Virus record (IMG/VR): IMGVR_UViG_3300050014_000198
Location: 1 to 38,085 of that record
From: a virus
DNA length: 38,085 nt
Reading direction: 5' to 3' (one strand)
The position numbers and the translations under genes were made by a program. The notes under the pieces are model-generated. The model saw only the letters and a program-made list of their open reading frames with translations, was not told where the DNA came from and searched no databases. Shown here one piece after another: positions 30,180 to 37,832 of the stretch (its first letter is position 1; each line of letters opens with the position of its first letter).

Positions 30180-30753
30180 TTAAGGTTTCTCTGCGTTGGT
30201 AGGTGTAGGAGTAAACAACTTGGTGTCATCATCCTTACCCGATTTGAACGCTTCTTCCGTACGAGTACTGGTAACAATAATAACATCAATCTTGCCACGA
30301 CTACCAACAAATAGACTGGAAGGAAATAGGTCAATCAAATTATCGTGCTCCCGCTTAAGATCAAGCAATTCCTTCTGGCGAAACTTAAACCCATCACGTT
30401 GAGAAACAATGATATTCATCAACTGCCCGAACAACTTGCTACTGACCTTGGGACAAGCTTCCTTAATCCAATTGAAAATAGCTTTGCTTTCCCCCACCAC
30501 CCTGGCGATTTTGAGCGTAACCATTAAAGATTTCCATAAGAGAAGAACGATCCTTTTCAGCAACTTGTGCTGTCTGAGAAATATTCTTCCACATTGCATC
30601 CATTTCATTCTGGTTGTCTCGTTGCTTGGCAACAATAGTATTGCGAAGACGATGTTCGGCATTGGAGTATGATACCCACATAATGCCAATAATCAAGATA
30701 CCAAGAAGAAATGTTCCAACCAACCCAATAACTGCAATTAGCGTTTTATTCAT
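30180..30753 (-). CDS. LemA-like membrane protein, split by a frameshift at a GGGGG run
   Basis: Frame 1 (ATG 30753, stop 30463) gives an N-terminal membrane helix (LIAVIGLVGTFLLGILIIGI) and a coiled, LemA-type segment (SNAEHRLRNTIVAKQRDNQ, IFNGYAQNRQGGG). A one-base shift at the G5 run (+ strand C5, 30491-30495) continues with ESKAIFNWIKEACP, SSKLFGQLMNIIVSQR, FRQKELLDLKREHDNL and VTSTRTEEAFKSGKDD, which is the typical C-terminal half of phage LemA proteins. The joined product is 190 residues. Either half alone is incomplete. The start follows a promoter with a 39-nt gap. Confidence 0.8.
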
Positions 30754-30792
30754 AAATATTTAACTGTTTTTGTTTTAACTAACGATGTCCAT

Positions 30793-30820
30793 ACTCTACC
30801 GTATTTTTGAAGAATGTCAA
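30793..30820 (-). promoter_or_regulatory. Promoter for LemA-like gene, with leader
   Basis: TTGACA (30815-30820), 16-nt spacer, TAGAGT (30793-30798), 39 nt to the ATG at 30753. The TGA stop of the upstream gene (30817-30819) is inside the -35 hexamer. Confidence 0.75.
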
Positions 30821-31047
30821 TGGGGCTTTCCAACATTTTGTGGTGATCTACAATTAATAATTTCAGGAGTTATCCCAAGATTTTCTTGGCACCAAGAAAC
30901 ACCACAATCATATGCTGCATCAATTGTTGCAGTAGATTCATATTTTGTTATAGGATAAGAAGATGGCATATCTAAATGCATAACAATTTTATCAGTTGCA
31001 TCGGTAATCAATACAACTACTTTTCTAACATTTAATGTAACATTCAT
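30817..31047 (-). CDS. Hypothetical protein
   Basis: A 76-residue protein with a beta-rich first half (VTLNVRKVVVLITDATDKIVMHL) and a C-terminal half carrying two Cys (AAYDCGVSWCQENLG). Segments like YDCGVSWCxxNLG may form a small metal or disulfide site. The ATG is 9 nt after a -10 box. Its stop is part of the downstream gene's -35. No family recognised. Confidence 0.72.
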   Translation of the reverse strand: MNVTLNVRKVVVLITDATDKIVMHLDMPSSYPITKYESTATIDAAYDCGVSWCQENLGITPEIINCRSPQNVGKPH

Positions 31048-31056
31048 ATGAACACA

Positions 31057-31084
31057 ACTATACAGATGTTTTATAATATGTCAA
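31057..31084 (-). promoter_or_regulatory. Promoter for gene 30817-31047, near-leaderless
   Basis: TTGACA (31079-31084), 16-nt spacer, TATAGT (31057-31062), 9 nt to the ATG at 31047. Confidence 0.8.
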
Positions 31085-31090
31085 GTGGGT

Positions 31091-31133
31091 GTACAAAAAT
31101 AAACGGCATATCCACCCGAATAGATATGCCGTT
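31091..31133 (-). terminator. Rho-independent terminator after the ACP-like gene
   Basis: An 11-bp perfect stem (AACGGCATATC, 31102-31112, with 31123-31133) and a 10-nt loop, followed on the minus strand by TTATTTTTGT. It lies between the ACP-like gene (31191-32171) and the next promoter, where a strong terminator is expected. Confidence 0.85.
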
Positions 31134-31190
31134 CTAATAAGGTACCGAAACGCTAGAAGCGGAAACCTTAGTCTTCAGTAATGAAGATGT
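31134..31190 (-). other. Structured 3' region ahead of the terminator
   Basis: This 57-base stretch can form two more stem-loops on the minus strand: CTTCA-TTAC-TGAAG, and a longer imperfect one with AAGGT/ACCTT outside and CGCT-TCT-AGCG inside. With the terminator they form three hairpins in a row with no coding potential. It could be a structured 3' UTR or a small RNA. No known RNA family is recognised. Confidence 0.4.
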
Positions 31191-32171
31191 TTAAAATAGA
31201 TTATTATATCCTTGAACATAACCATCAATATACCATGCATGATAATCACTATCTGCTGCTTTGCGATCATCTTTCTGATATACATTACTAACGTTATGGA
31301 GCCTATCATATCTCCCCGCAACAACTCCTTTACTAAAAGATTCGGTTAATTTTTGTTGTTTAATAATATATACAATAGTATCATCCAAAGATTTGTAACC
31401 ACTCATGTCAAAATTATCCATATCAACACCAAACTCTTGTTCAATCATCATTGAGAGATCAAAAATATCCAATGTATCCAAATTTAATTCTGTATATGTC
31501 GTTGTAGGTTTAACTATTACAATCTTTACATCCAGATCACTAATCAAATAATCAATGATCTTATTATAAATATAATCTTTATTACTACCAAGTATCTTTT
31601 TCTTAATATCATCAAACGATAATGATTTAACTTTTTTCAATGGCAGTAAACAATCTTCACATTGATCTAATCCTTTTACCAACCGTTTCCCACATTTACA
31701 TGTAAGTGGTTTCTTAGGTACAAGACTTTCTTCTGCCATTTGTTTTGCTTGATGTTGACATATTTCACAGTTACAATTAACATTAGTAATTCCATCAATT
31801 AAATCACTCATTAATTTACCTACTGTTTTTTCATCCTCTGGAGCAGCATTGCTCCCGTCACAAGAACATTCGTCTGACCCACAATTCTTGCAACAAACGT
31901 GACTCTTATTCTTCTTTGAAGTAGGTGCCTTTTTAATAGAAGGTTCCAGTTGACCAGTTTTAACAAAATTTTGAAGTAGTGGTATAAGCATTTGAACGTG
32001 CTCTTGTGTAAGATGCATTCGGTCTTTACCTGCTCCTAACCAAATACATTCATCCATTGGACCATCGGGTATCCGACTACTTTTTTGAAGAGAACAGTCC
32101 GCACCATATTTATCTTTGAATGTAATACATCCAAATCCACGATTAGTTACTTGAAATTTAAATTTTTCCAT
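31191..32171 (-). CDS. Multidomain protein: phage N-terminal domain, Cys clusters, ACP-like domain
   Basis: A 326-residue protein. Residues 1-75 (RGFGCITFKDKYGADCSLQ, IWLGAGKDRMHL) match a small phage domain of unknown role. The middle holds Cys clusters (CCKNCGSDECSC, CNCEIC, CKCG, CEDC), probably zinc sites. Residues about 190-275 look like an acyl carrier protein: DIKKKIL..., TTTYTELNLDTLDIFDL, IEQEFGVDMDNF. At the phosphopantetheine site the usual D-S-L is D-T-L. The C terminus (AWYIDGYVQGYNNLF) is a short aromatic tail. It has its own promoter and strong terminator. Confidence 0.72.
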   Translation of the reverse strand: MEKFKFQVTNRGFGCITFKDKYGADCSLQKSSRIPDGPMDECIWLGAGKDRMHLTQEHVQMLIPLLQNFVKTGQLEPSIKKAPTSKKNKSHVCCKNCGSDECSCDGSNAAPEDEKTVGKLMSDLIDGITNVNCNCEICQHQAKQMAEESLVPKKPLTCKCGKRLVKGLDQCEDCLLPLKKVKSLSFDDIKKKILGSNKDYIYNKIIDYLISDLDVKIVIVKPTTTYTELNLDTLDIFDLSMMIEQEFGVDMDNFDMSGYKSLDDTIVYIIKQQKLTESFSKGVVAGRYDRLHNVSNVYQKDDRKAADSDYHAWYIDGYVQGYNNLF

Positions 32172-32182
32172 ATTTGTAAACC

Positions 32183-32210
32183 ATTATAATGATTTTCTAA
32201 ATTATGTCAA
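32183..32210 (-). promoter_or_regulatory. Promoter for ACP-like gene, near-leaderless
   Basis: TTGACA (32205-32210), 16-nt spacer, TATAAT (32183-32188), 11 nt to the ATG at 32171. It directly abuts the stop of the upstream gene. Confidence 0.8.
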
Positions 32211-32429
32211 TTATTTTTTATCGTCTTGTATAACTGTTATTCCAATAGCACATATTAATGTATTCAACACTGTTAAAAACAAAAAGAAAATTGCAGGCAT
32301 CCAACGTTCATCCACTATAGCAATATATGTCATTAACATGGTGATTATTGCTGAAACACCATTTATTGTTATCATAACCAATCTATCCGCCTTGGTCGGA
32401 TTAAATAAAAATCTTTTGATAGTATTCAT
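32211..32429 (-). CDS. Small two-helix membrane protein
   Basis: A 72-residue protein with two membrane helices (VMITINGVSAIITMLMTYIAI and IFFLFLTVLNTLICAIGITV) and a basic N terminus (KRFLFNPTKADR), so both ends are predicted in the cytoplasm. It begins 3 bases after the stop of the next gene upstream. Function unknown. Confidence 0.72.
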   Translation of the reverse strand: MNTIKRFLFNPTKADRLVMITINGVSAIITMLMTYIAIVDERWMPAIFFLFLTVLNTLICAIGITVIQDDKK

Positions 32430-32432
32430 ATT

Positions 32433-32591
32433 TTACCAGAGTTTAGAAATGAAGTGCCACGCCACATATATAAGTCCGCCGAGACACGTTAAAGAAATAA
32501 TTGCACCAATTGCCCATATCATCCCAATTGCAATAAAAGTTCGGGCAACCATCTTTTCAGTGGAACAAGATTTACAAAATTTATCATTCAT
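32433..32591 (-). CDS. Small zinc-motif membrane protein
   Basis: A 52-residue protein. The N terminus has CKSC, then one or two membrane segments (ARTFIAIGMIWAIGAIISL and LGGLIYVAWHF) and a short end (ISKLW). The ATG is 8 nt after a -10 box. It pairs with the next membrane protein gene (32211-32429), three bases downstream. Function unknown. Confidence 0.7.
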   Translation of the reverse strand: MNDKFCKSCSTEKMVARTFIAIGMIWAIGAIISLTCLGGLIYVAWHFISKLW

Positions 32592-32599
32592 ATACGGTA

Positions 32600-32627
32600 A
32601 CTATACCGCATATGTTAAATTTGTCAA
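32600..32627 (-). promoter_or_regulatory. Promoter for gene 32433-32591, near-leaderless
   Basis: TTGACA (32622-32627), 16-nt spacer, TATAGT (32600-32605), 8 nt to the ATG at 32591. The TAG stop of the upstream gene (32601-32603) is inside the -10 hexamer, and its last codons cover the rest of the promoter. Confidence 0.8.
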
Positions 32628-32846
32628 GCCACCACGACCAAAATAAATGCAGTATGCCTCATGACATCTATGTTCATTAAATTCCCATTCTGCTCCACAC
32701 CGTTTACACATAAATCCATAAGGAATACCATCAGCTTTACCTGTAACTAATGATATTCTTTTAAGTATTTTTATATCTGCTTCTTCAAATGGTAATGGAA
32801 TTGCTAATTTGGGAACTTCACCAATTTCAATATTTTTAAATATCAT
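32601..32846 (-). CDS. Small zinc-ribbon protein
   Basis: An 81-residue protein with FMCKRCGAEWEFNEHRC followed by EAYCIYFGRGG, a CxxC plus H/C site typical of a zinc ribbon. The N-terminal half is acidic (EIGEVPKLAIPLPFEEAD). The ATG overlaps the lipoprotein stop by 4 bases. Its 3' end doubles as a promoter for the next gene. Function unknown. Confidence 0.75.
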   Translation of the reverse strand: MIFKNIEIGEVPKLAIPLPFEEADIKILKRISLVTGKADGIPYGFMCKRCGAEWEFNEHRCHEAYCIYFGRGGLTNLTYAV

Positions 32847-33052
32847 CGGTGATGGGGATAAAATGGCCGTGGACCATACATAGGACGATATATAGGACGA
32901 AAAACTGGACCATAATATGGATATACCACAATAGGTGGTGGTGCAGGAGAAACATATACTACTGGTGGTGGTGTAGAAGGATAATATGCTACTTCAGTAG
33001 CACACCCACCAAGTAACATAAGACCTAAAAGTATTGGTAATAATTTTTTCAT
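32843..33052 (-). CDS. Pro/Tyr-rich small lipoprotein
   Basis: A 69-residue protein with signal peptide KKLLPILLGLMLLGG and lipobox Cys17 (LLGGC). The mature part is only about 50 residues, dominated by Pro, Tyr, Arg and Val (VYVSPAPPP, YYGPVFRPIYRP), and likely extended. Such short proline-rich lipoproteins can cross the periplasm or bind peptidoglycan or an outer-membrane partner. It overlaps the next gene by 4 bases. Function unknown. Confidence 0.82.
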   Translation of the reverse strand: MKKLLPILLGLMLLGGCATEVAYYPSTPPPVVYVSPAPPPIVVYPYYGPVFRPIYRPMYGPRPFYPHHR

Positions 33053-33057
33053 ATATT

Positions 33058-33507
33058 TTATAAATATTTCAAAGCCATATAATTGATAAATAAATGTAAT
33101 GAATTATCGGTGATAATATACAACCATATTGTTATATAATTAAGACGAGCACCATATCCATTATATGTAGTTTCCCATTGTGATTTCATTACATCAGTGG
33201 CTTCATTTTTTATATTATCATAATATCCTGTAATATCACATTTCTCAAAAGGAACATAGGATAACTCAGGATTAAGATGGTTCTTCAACCATATGATACG
33301 TTTAATGATAATTGGCCACCTATCCATGATAAAATGTGTTGCTCCAATTACCAACAGTGCTTTCCAACTTGTTGTAAGTATAAGAAAACATGCTGTATAA
33401 AGCAATACATGTACTAAACAAGGCCAAGTGCGCTTGCTCTTGTTCATCGCACAGTAATCACTTTGTAGCCAATAGTCCCCGAATAAATGAGTTAATAGTT
33501 GTTCCAT
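33058..33507 (-). CDS. DUF3307-like membrane protein
   Basis: A 149-residue protein with the DUF3307 pattern: HLFGDYWLQSDYCAMNKSK at the N terminus, HVLLYTACFLIL as a membrane helix, ATHFIMDRW, and a C-terminal TDNSLHLFINY. Two to four membrane segments are likely. DUF3307 proteins are common in phages and bacteria, with no settled function. It lies 2 bases downstream of the short methyltransferase gene. Confidence 0.82.
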   Translation of the reverse strand: MEQLLTHLFGDYWLQSDYCAMNKSKRTWPCLVHVLLYTACFLILTTSWKALLVIGATHFIMDRWPIIIKRIIWLKNHLNPELSYVPFEKCDITGYYDNIKNEATDVMKSQWETTYNGYGARLNYITIWLYIITDNSLHLFINYMALKYL

Positions 33508-33509
33508 AA

Positions 33510-33980
33510 TTAAAAAACATCTCCATTCTCTATTTGTTCATTCCAATGTGCCATAATATCCATTACAGTTTTGGGCAATCCTTCCCGGTCCCAGTAAAAC
33601 CCTACTTTAGACCAACCGGGATGGTTGGGGTCTAGGGCATCTGCACAAACTATATTATTTTCAAGGATTTTTAATATATCGGGATCTTTAGAACCAAGGG
33701 ATAATCGTTCTCTACATTCTTTTGCATTAGTATCATCCAACTCAACTCCATAAATAGTTGACAATGCTTGATTATGAGAAATACCATTTTTCATTTTTAT
33801 TTCTAGCACCGCAGATAAAAACTGACCGTTGCCACAAGAGTTATCCAAAAACGTTTTTTCAGGGTTAGTGAACAACTCGGGAGGAATTTTGCCCAACATC
33901 TCATTAACTAGCGGAGTTGGTGTAAACACTTCCCCACGTTGCTTAATGGCTTGTTTAGAATGTTTACGAATGTGACTCAT
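33510..33980 (-). CDS. N6-adenine methyltransferase-like protein, short, lacking NPPY
   Basis: A 156-residue protein. GEVFTPTPLVNEMLGKIPP near residue 17 and the SAM motif FLDNSCGNGQFL near 44 are typical of restriction-type N6-adenine methyltransferases, as is VCADALDP near 111, but the chain ends before the catalytic NPPY motif. It overlaps the giant gene by 17 bases. The giant protein has its own copy of the same layout (HTPMKLVNEIMGK, DPHCKTGTFL, NPPY). It could be a partner or SAM-binding regulator, or a remnant of a second methyltransferase. Confidence 0.78.
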   Translation of the reverse strand: MSHIRKHSKQAIKQRGEVFTPTPLVNEMLGKIPPELFTNPEKTFLDNSCGNGQFLSAVLEIKMKNGISHNQALSTIYGVELDDTNAKECRERLSLGSKDPDILKILENNIVCADALDPNHPGWSKVGFYWDREGLPKTVMDIMAHWNEQIENGDVF

Positions 33981-36900
33981 TGGGGAGAAAATCCTTCCAG
34001 AAATCTTTACGAAAAGTTGCTAAAATATCTCTATTTAACTCAGTTTGAGCCACAACACACATTTCCATAATAGTACGAAATTTGGAAGTATTCATAGCAA
34101 AAGCAATTAGAGGAACATTTTCTGGTGTATCTACAATACCCTTAGCAAACTGCGTCATACCATATTCTCCTTTGTTATCTGCCATATATCCAACCGATTT
34201 TATAACCCCACCAGCAAATATAACTTTCGGAACACCAAAATGTCCTCTATCATTTTTTGATGAATACCATAATGTAGGATTTCCTTGTTTATCTATGTAG
34301 TACACACATGGATATTTAAATATATCTGTTTTTACATGAGACATCCATTCACCGTTTTTATGGTGATATGCACTATCACTTAGTATTTCGCAGTTTTCTT
34401 CACCGTTTTTTGCAATTAACTTTTCAATAACATCAAACATGCCATTAGGAATAAACTTCCACTTTTTTAAATCAATATTCCACGTTTTTCCATCTTCACC
34501 TTTAACGGTGGTGGTCTTAGTTGGACTAGTGTTTTGCCATACATACCAATCATATCGGGTTGTGGCACCAAAAGTTTTTAATCCATCATCTGCATTATGT
34601 ATTTCTAAATAATACATTTGTCCATTATTTAAAGTAGCAGTTACTTCTTCCATTCTAACTCCCAATCCCCTCCAACCAGCGGGATGAACTAAACACATAT
34701 ATCCATTATCTTTTAGTAATGATTTATTTAAAACAACAAACTTATCCCATAATGTATGACCTCTACTTTTATTTTCATTAGAATTAGCATTATAGGGTGG
34801 ATTTCCAACAATTGTATCAAACTTTTTCATATTCTTGCTAATAAATATAGCAAGTTCGTTGTCATTATTCAAGTTTTTATATTGAATATTTATAAGTCCT
34901 GATATATGACGAGCAATCACAAGATACACTGGATCATTTTCGATACCCATTATTTGGAGTTGAATATCAGTATCTAGAACTCCCCGTTCTTTTAACATTT
35001 GATGCACCCATCTTAAAAATGTTCCAGTCTTACAATGAGGATCTAAAAAACACATTCCATTAATATCATTTTTATGAATTTTGGCAATAGATGCCCACTT
35101 ACCCATAATCTCATTCACCAATTTCATGGGGGTGTGGATTTTACCTTCATCAGTATTAGCATAGAAATAACTATTGATGTCATCCTCACCCAAGTCCTTA
35201 CCAAAAGTAGTTTCAAGAATGACACTATGAAGGTTAGCAGTCAACTTGTCATCGAGTGGCCATCGTTGAATGCACCCGATAATTTTCTTGGCTTGTTCGT
35301 CGGAAGAGAACCCGAAATGTTCCACAAACAGCATGAATGCTTTTGGGTTGGTCTTGATAGTTTCTAGGATATCACTATACTTTATGTTGTGTTTCTCAAT
35401 GTCTCGCAACTCCATTCCCTTCACTGAGCAATAAATAGATGCCATGTTCAAGACACTCTCATAAAGCAATCGGCGAGCAAGGACAACTGCTTGGGTGAAG
35501 TGGTCAGTTGGGGTCTTTTCGTCATCATTACTATCATTGATGGTATTGATTGTCTGAGCATCGCTAAAAGCTGCCGTATTCACAAAATGCTTTAATGTAT
35601 CACGCTGTTGCTTGGTAAGTGACTTCTTAGTAGATGCCCATTTGACGAACTCCATGAAGTCATCCATATCTCCCATACCAAGAACCATATCCCTAATTTC
35701 AGTGCGAGCATACATTGACCTACCCGCCTTAACAAAGGACGAATAATCAGTATCAGAAAAAGATACTTTCTTCTCAACAAGACCAAGTTGGTTCATCTGA
35801 AATACATCTATGACTTCATATAACCGAGTAGCAGCAATTTTTACGGGAATCCCGGCTCGGGATTGCTCATTGATTTCACTATAGATATAATTATCAATAA
35901 GAGATGAGTTTGGTGTCAGAGATAAATCAAAAATATGACCCTGTAATTTGTCATTTCCATAATAATCTTTACCAGGAGTAAGTACCCGTGACAATTTTTG
36001 CTCTGCTGAGTCCACGGGAAGATCGTCTCTGTAGAATACCGTGGCATCAATTTGAGATACGCTAAAACTTCGCTGGGCCAAGGTCATAGCCAAAAACACT
36101 ACACCTTTACCATCGATTTTGGACCTATCAATCTCACGATTAGCAAACTTTTCTGCCTTTTTGTTGTTTGTAGCGGGAGTACCTCCTTTGGAAAATGCTC
36201 CCCACTTTTGCCAGTGCCCCATACTGTCTTTCTTTACCTCTCCACAAACAGGTATGAAGTTCCAACAGGCGGATAACTCTGGGTCGTTGTTAAGCACTTC
36301 TGCCAACTCCCGCAAATGCTTCTTTGTCATTCCGCCTCCTGCACTCACCCACGCTATGACAACCCGAATTTCTTTTCCTTTAGTACACTGACGATAATCA
36401 ATCCGACATCCTTTAAGTTTACCAATTCCGAGAAATTGTTTCCATATATTCTGATGAACTGATGCATACTTTAATGGCATTTTGTTAATCTTAGTATAGG
36501 AAAACCCAATACGAAGGTCGTCATCACCCATCTCACGATGTACTTTCTCAATATCTTGGATAATATCCTGCCCCACACTGAGACCATAGAACACGGGGTT
36601 TACGAGTTTGTCTGCCGTATGATAATTACTAGTTGGAAGACTATCAATAAAATCTATCTCACACTTATTCCTAACAACATCTAGTGTCTTGCGATACTGA
36701 GGTGTAAAAAGATAATGACTTCTGTTTCTGATATGCAAAAGTTCAATATAGCTAATACGAATAGCTAACGCCTTAACCCTGTCGCTCAGTTCCATTTTAA
36801 AATTGACCTTATCCTCTCCTGTTCCTGAGAAAATATCTATTTTTACGCCGGGCAATGCTTTTTGCAACTGTTTTAACTTGTACTGGCTCTTATCCGTAGC

Positions 36901-37767
36901 AGACCCAAAATCAACTTCATCCATTTTAATGACAGTCTTGGATGCGACGGCATGTTGTTTAAGATATTCGCAGATTTCAATGTTTTTATCTCGCTCTTTA
37001 TCCCCACAAAGAGAAACCGCAATAACCTTTTTGCCGCTTGTCAAATTAGTGGGTAAATTGACAATTTCAACCGAGGAGTCTGTGGCATCGTACATTTCAA
37101 TGTCTGCAAACTCTGCCCAAGATTCAAGTTCGGTTACGAATGATGTCACAGGACTTAAATTGTACTGAACAAGGACAAGTAAAGTATCATCGCTCTCAAG
37201 GAATTCAGACAACTCTCTAAGGGTTTTACCAAACCGAGGACATGAGAACTCAGCAATGATATCCTCACCAACAAGCGTTCGACGAGTATCAGCACGCCTT
37301 GCCTTGTTCCATGCTTGCCACAAATAAGGAATAAAAGACGGCTTCTTAGAGATAATAGCTTTCTTACATACTTGCCATTTCCATTTATTATTGATAGCAA
37401 TATTAATACAGTTATCAATCTCTTTCCAGTCTAAATTAATAAACACTTCGCTGTTAGTATGCTTGCCTTTAGCGTTCCCTTTATCTGGGTTCTTATATCC
37501 TTTGAGGCGAAGCATTTTGTGAATAAATTCATCAGGTTCGACATTTTTACCACCAATAGTTTCCACCAAAAACGTATTTGTCTTTGTTAATCGGAATAAA
37601 GTAGAATCAAATTTAATATCTCGCTTATGAATAGAAGACAAATCAAGGTCGGGTCTATGACCAAGCATGTCATTAAATCTCTTAGTTAAGTCTAATGTAA
37701 CACCTACTTTAATTCTCGATTTTTCTGTGGGTAACGGATGCTCTGGACAACCATATATTGTAATCAT
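33964..37767 (-). CDS. Single-chain restriction-modification-like protein: GIY-YIG-like, SF2 helicase, N6-adenine methyltransferase, target recognition
   Basis: A 1,267-residue protein. Residues about 1-115 resemble T5orf172/GIY-YIG (IYGCPEH, IKVGVTLDLTKRF, EFIHKMLRLKGY, SEVFI). An SF2 ATPase follows: PRFGKT at 177-182 (motif I), DEVDFG at 283-288 (motif II), FSGTGE at 313-318 (motif III-like) and AEQKLSRVLTPGK at 588-600 (motif VI-like). Then a helical coupler, a methyltransferase with HTPMKLVNEIM (878-888), FLDPHCKTGTFL (907-918) and NPPY (989-992), and a C-terminal region that may recognise DNA sequence. The order nuclease-translocase-methyltransferase-recognition is that of Type ISP enzymes (LlaGI), which instead carry an Mrr-like nuclease. 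Confidence 0.85.
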   Translation of the reverse strand: MITIYGCPEHPLPTEKSRIKVGVTLDLTKRFNDMLGHRPDLDLSSIHKRDIKFDSTLFRLTKTNTFLVETIGGKNVEPDEFIHKMLRLKGYKNPDKGNAKGKHTNSEVFINLDWKEIDNCINIAINNKWKWQVCKKAIISKKPSFIPYLWQAWNKARRADTRRTLVGEDIIAEFSCPRFGKTLRELSEFLESDDTLLVLVQYNLSPVTSFVTELESWAEFADIEMYDATDSSVEIVNLPTNLTSGKKVIAVSLCGDKERDKNIEICEYLKQHAVASKTVIKMDEVDFGSATDKSQYKLKQLQKALPGVKIDIFSGTGEDKVNFKMELSDRVKALAIRISYIELLHIRNRSHYLFTPQYRKTLDVVRNKCEIDFIDSLPTSNYHTADKLVNPVFYGLSVGQDIIQDIEKVHREMGDDDLRIGFSYTKINKMPLKYASVHQNIWKQFLGIGKLKGCRIDYRQCTKGKEIRVVIAWVSAGGGMTKKHLRELAEVLNNDPELSACWNFIPVCGEVKKDSMGHWQKWGAFSKGGTPATNNKKAEKFANREIDRSKIDGKGVVFLAMTLAQRSFSVSQIDATVFYRDDLPVDSAEQKLSRVLTPGKDYYGNDKLQGHIFDLSLTPNSSLIDNYIYSEINEQSRAGIPVKIAATRLYEVIDVFQMNQLGLVEKKVSFSDTDYSSFVKAGRSMYARTEIRDMVLGMGDMDDFMEFVKWASTKKSLTKQQRDTLKHFVNTAAFSDAQTINTINDSNDDEKTPTDHFTQAVVLARRLLYESVLNMASIYCSVKGMELRDIEKHNIKYSDILETIKTNPKAFMLFVEHFGFSSDEQAKKIIGCIQRWPLDDKLTANLHSVILETTFGKDLGEDDINSYFYANTDEGKIHTPMKLVNEIMGKWASIAKIHKNDINGMCFLDPHCKTGTFLRWVHQMLKERGVLDTDIQLQIMGIENDPVYLVIARHISGLINIQYKNLNNDNELAIFISKNMKKFDTIVGNPPYNANSNENKSRGHTLWDKFVVLNKSLLKDNGYMCLVHPAGWRGLGVRMEEVTATLNNGQMYYLEIHNADDGLKTFGATTRYDWYVWQNTSPTKTTTVKGEDGKTWNIDLKKWKFIPNGMFDVIEKLIAKNGEENCEILSDSAYHHKNGEWMSHVKTDIFKYPCVYYIDKQGNPTLWYSSKNDRGHFGVPKVIFAGGVIKSVGYMADNKGEYGMTQFAKGIVDTPENVPLIAFAMNTSKFRTIMEMCVVAQTELNRDILATFRKDFWKDFLPNESHS

Positions 37768-37804
37768 ATTTAATGTAATTATGTAAATTTTTAACTATGA
37801 CTCA

Positions 37805-37832
37805 ACTATACCGGCATTTTATAATATGTCAA
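37805..37832 (-). promoter_or_regulatory. Promoter for the restriction-modification-like gene, with leader
   Basis: TTGACA (37827-37832), 16-nt spacer, TATAGT (37805-37810), 37 nt to the ATG at 37767. The TGA stop of the upstream gene (37829-37831) is inside the -35 hexamer. Confidence 0.8.

Noticed and set aside
35074-37168. Several 70-120-codon plus-strand frames
   Set aside because: All antisense to the methyltransferase-helicase gene, with no initiation signals.
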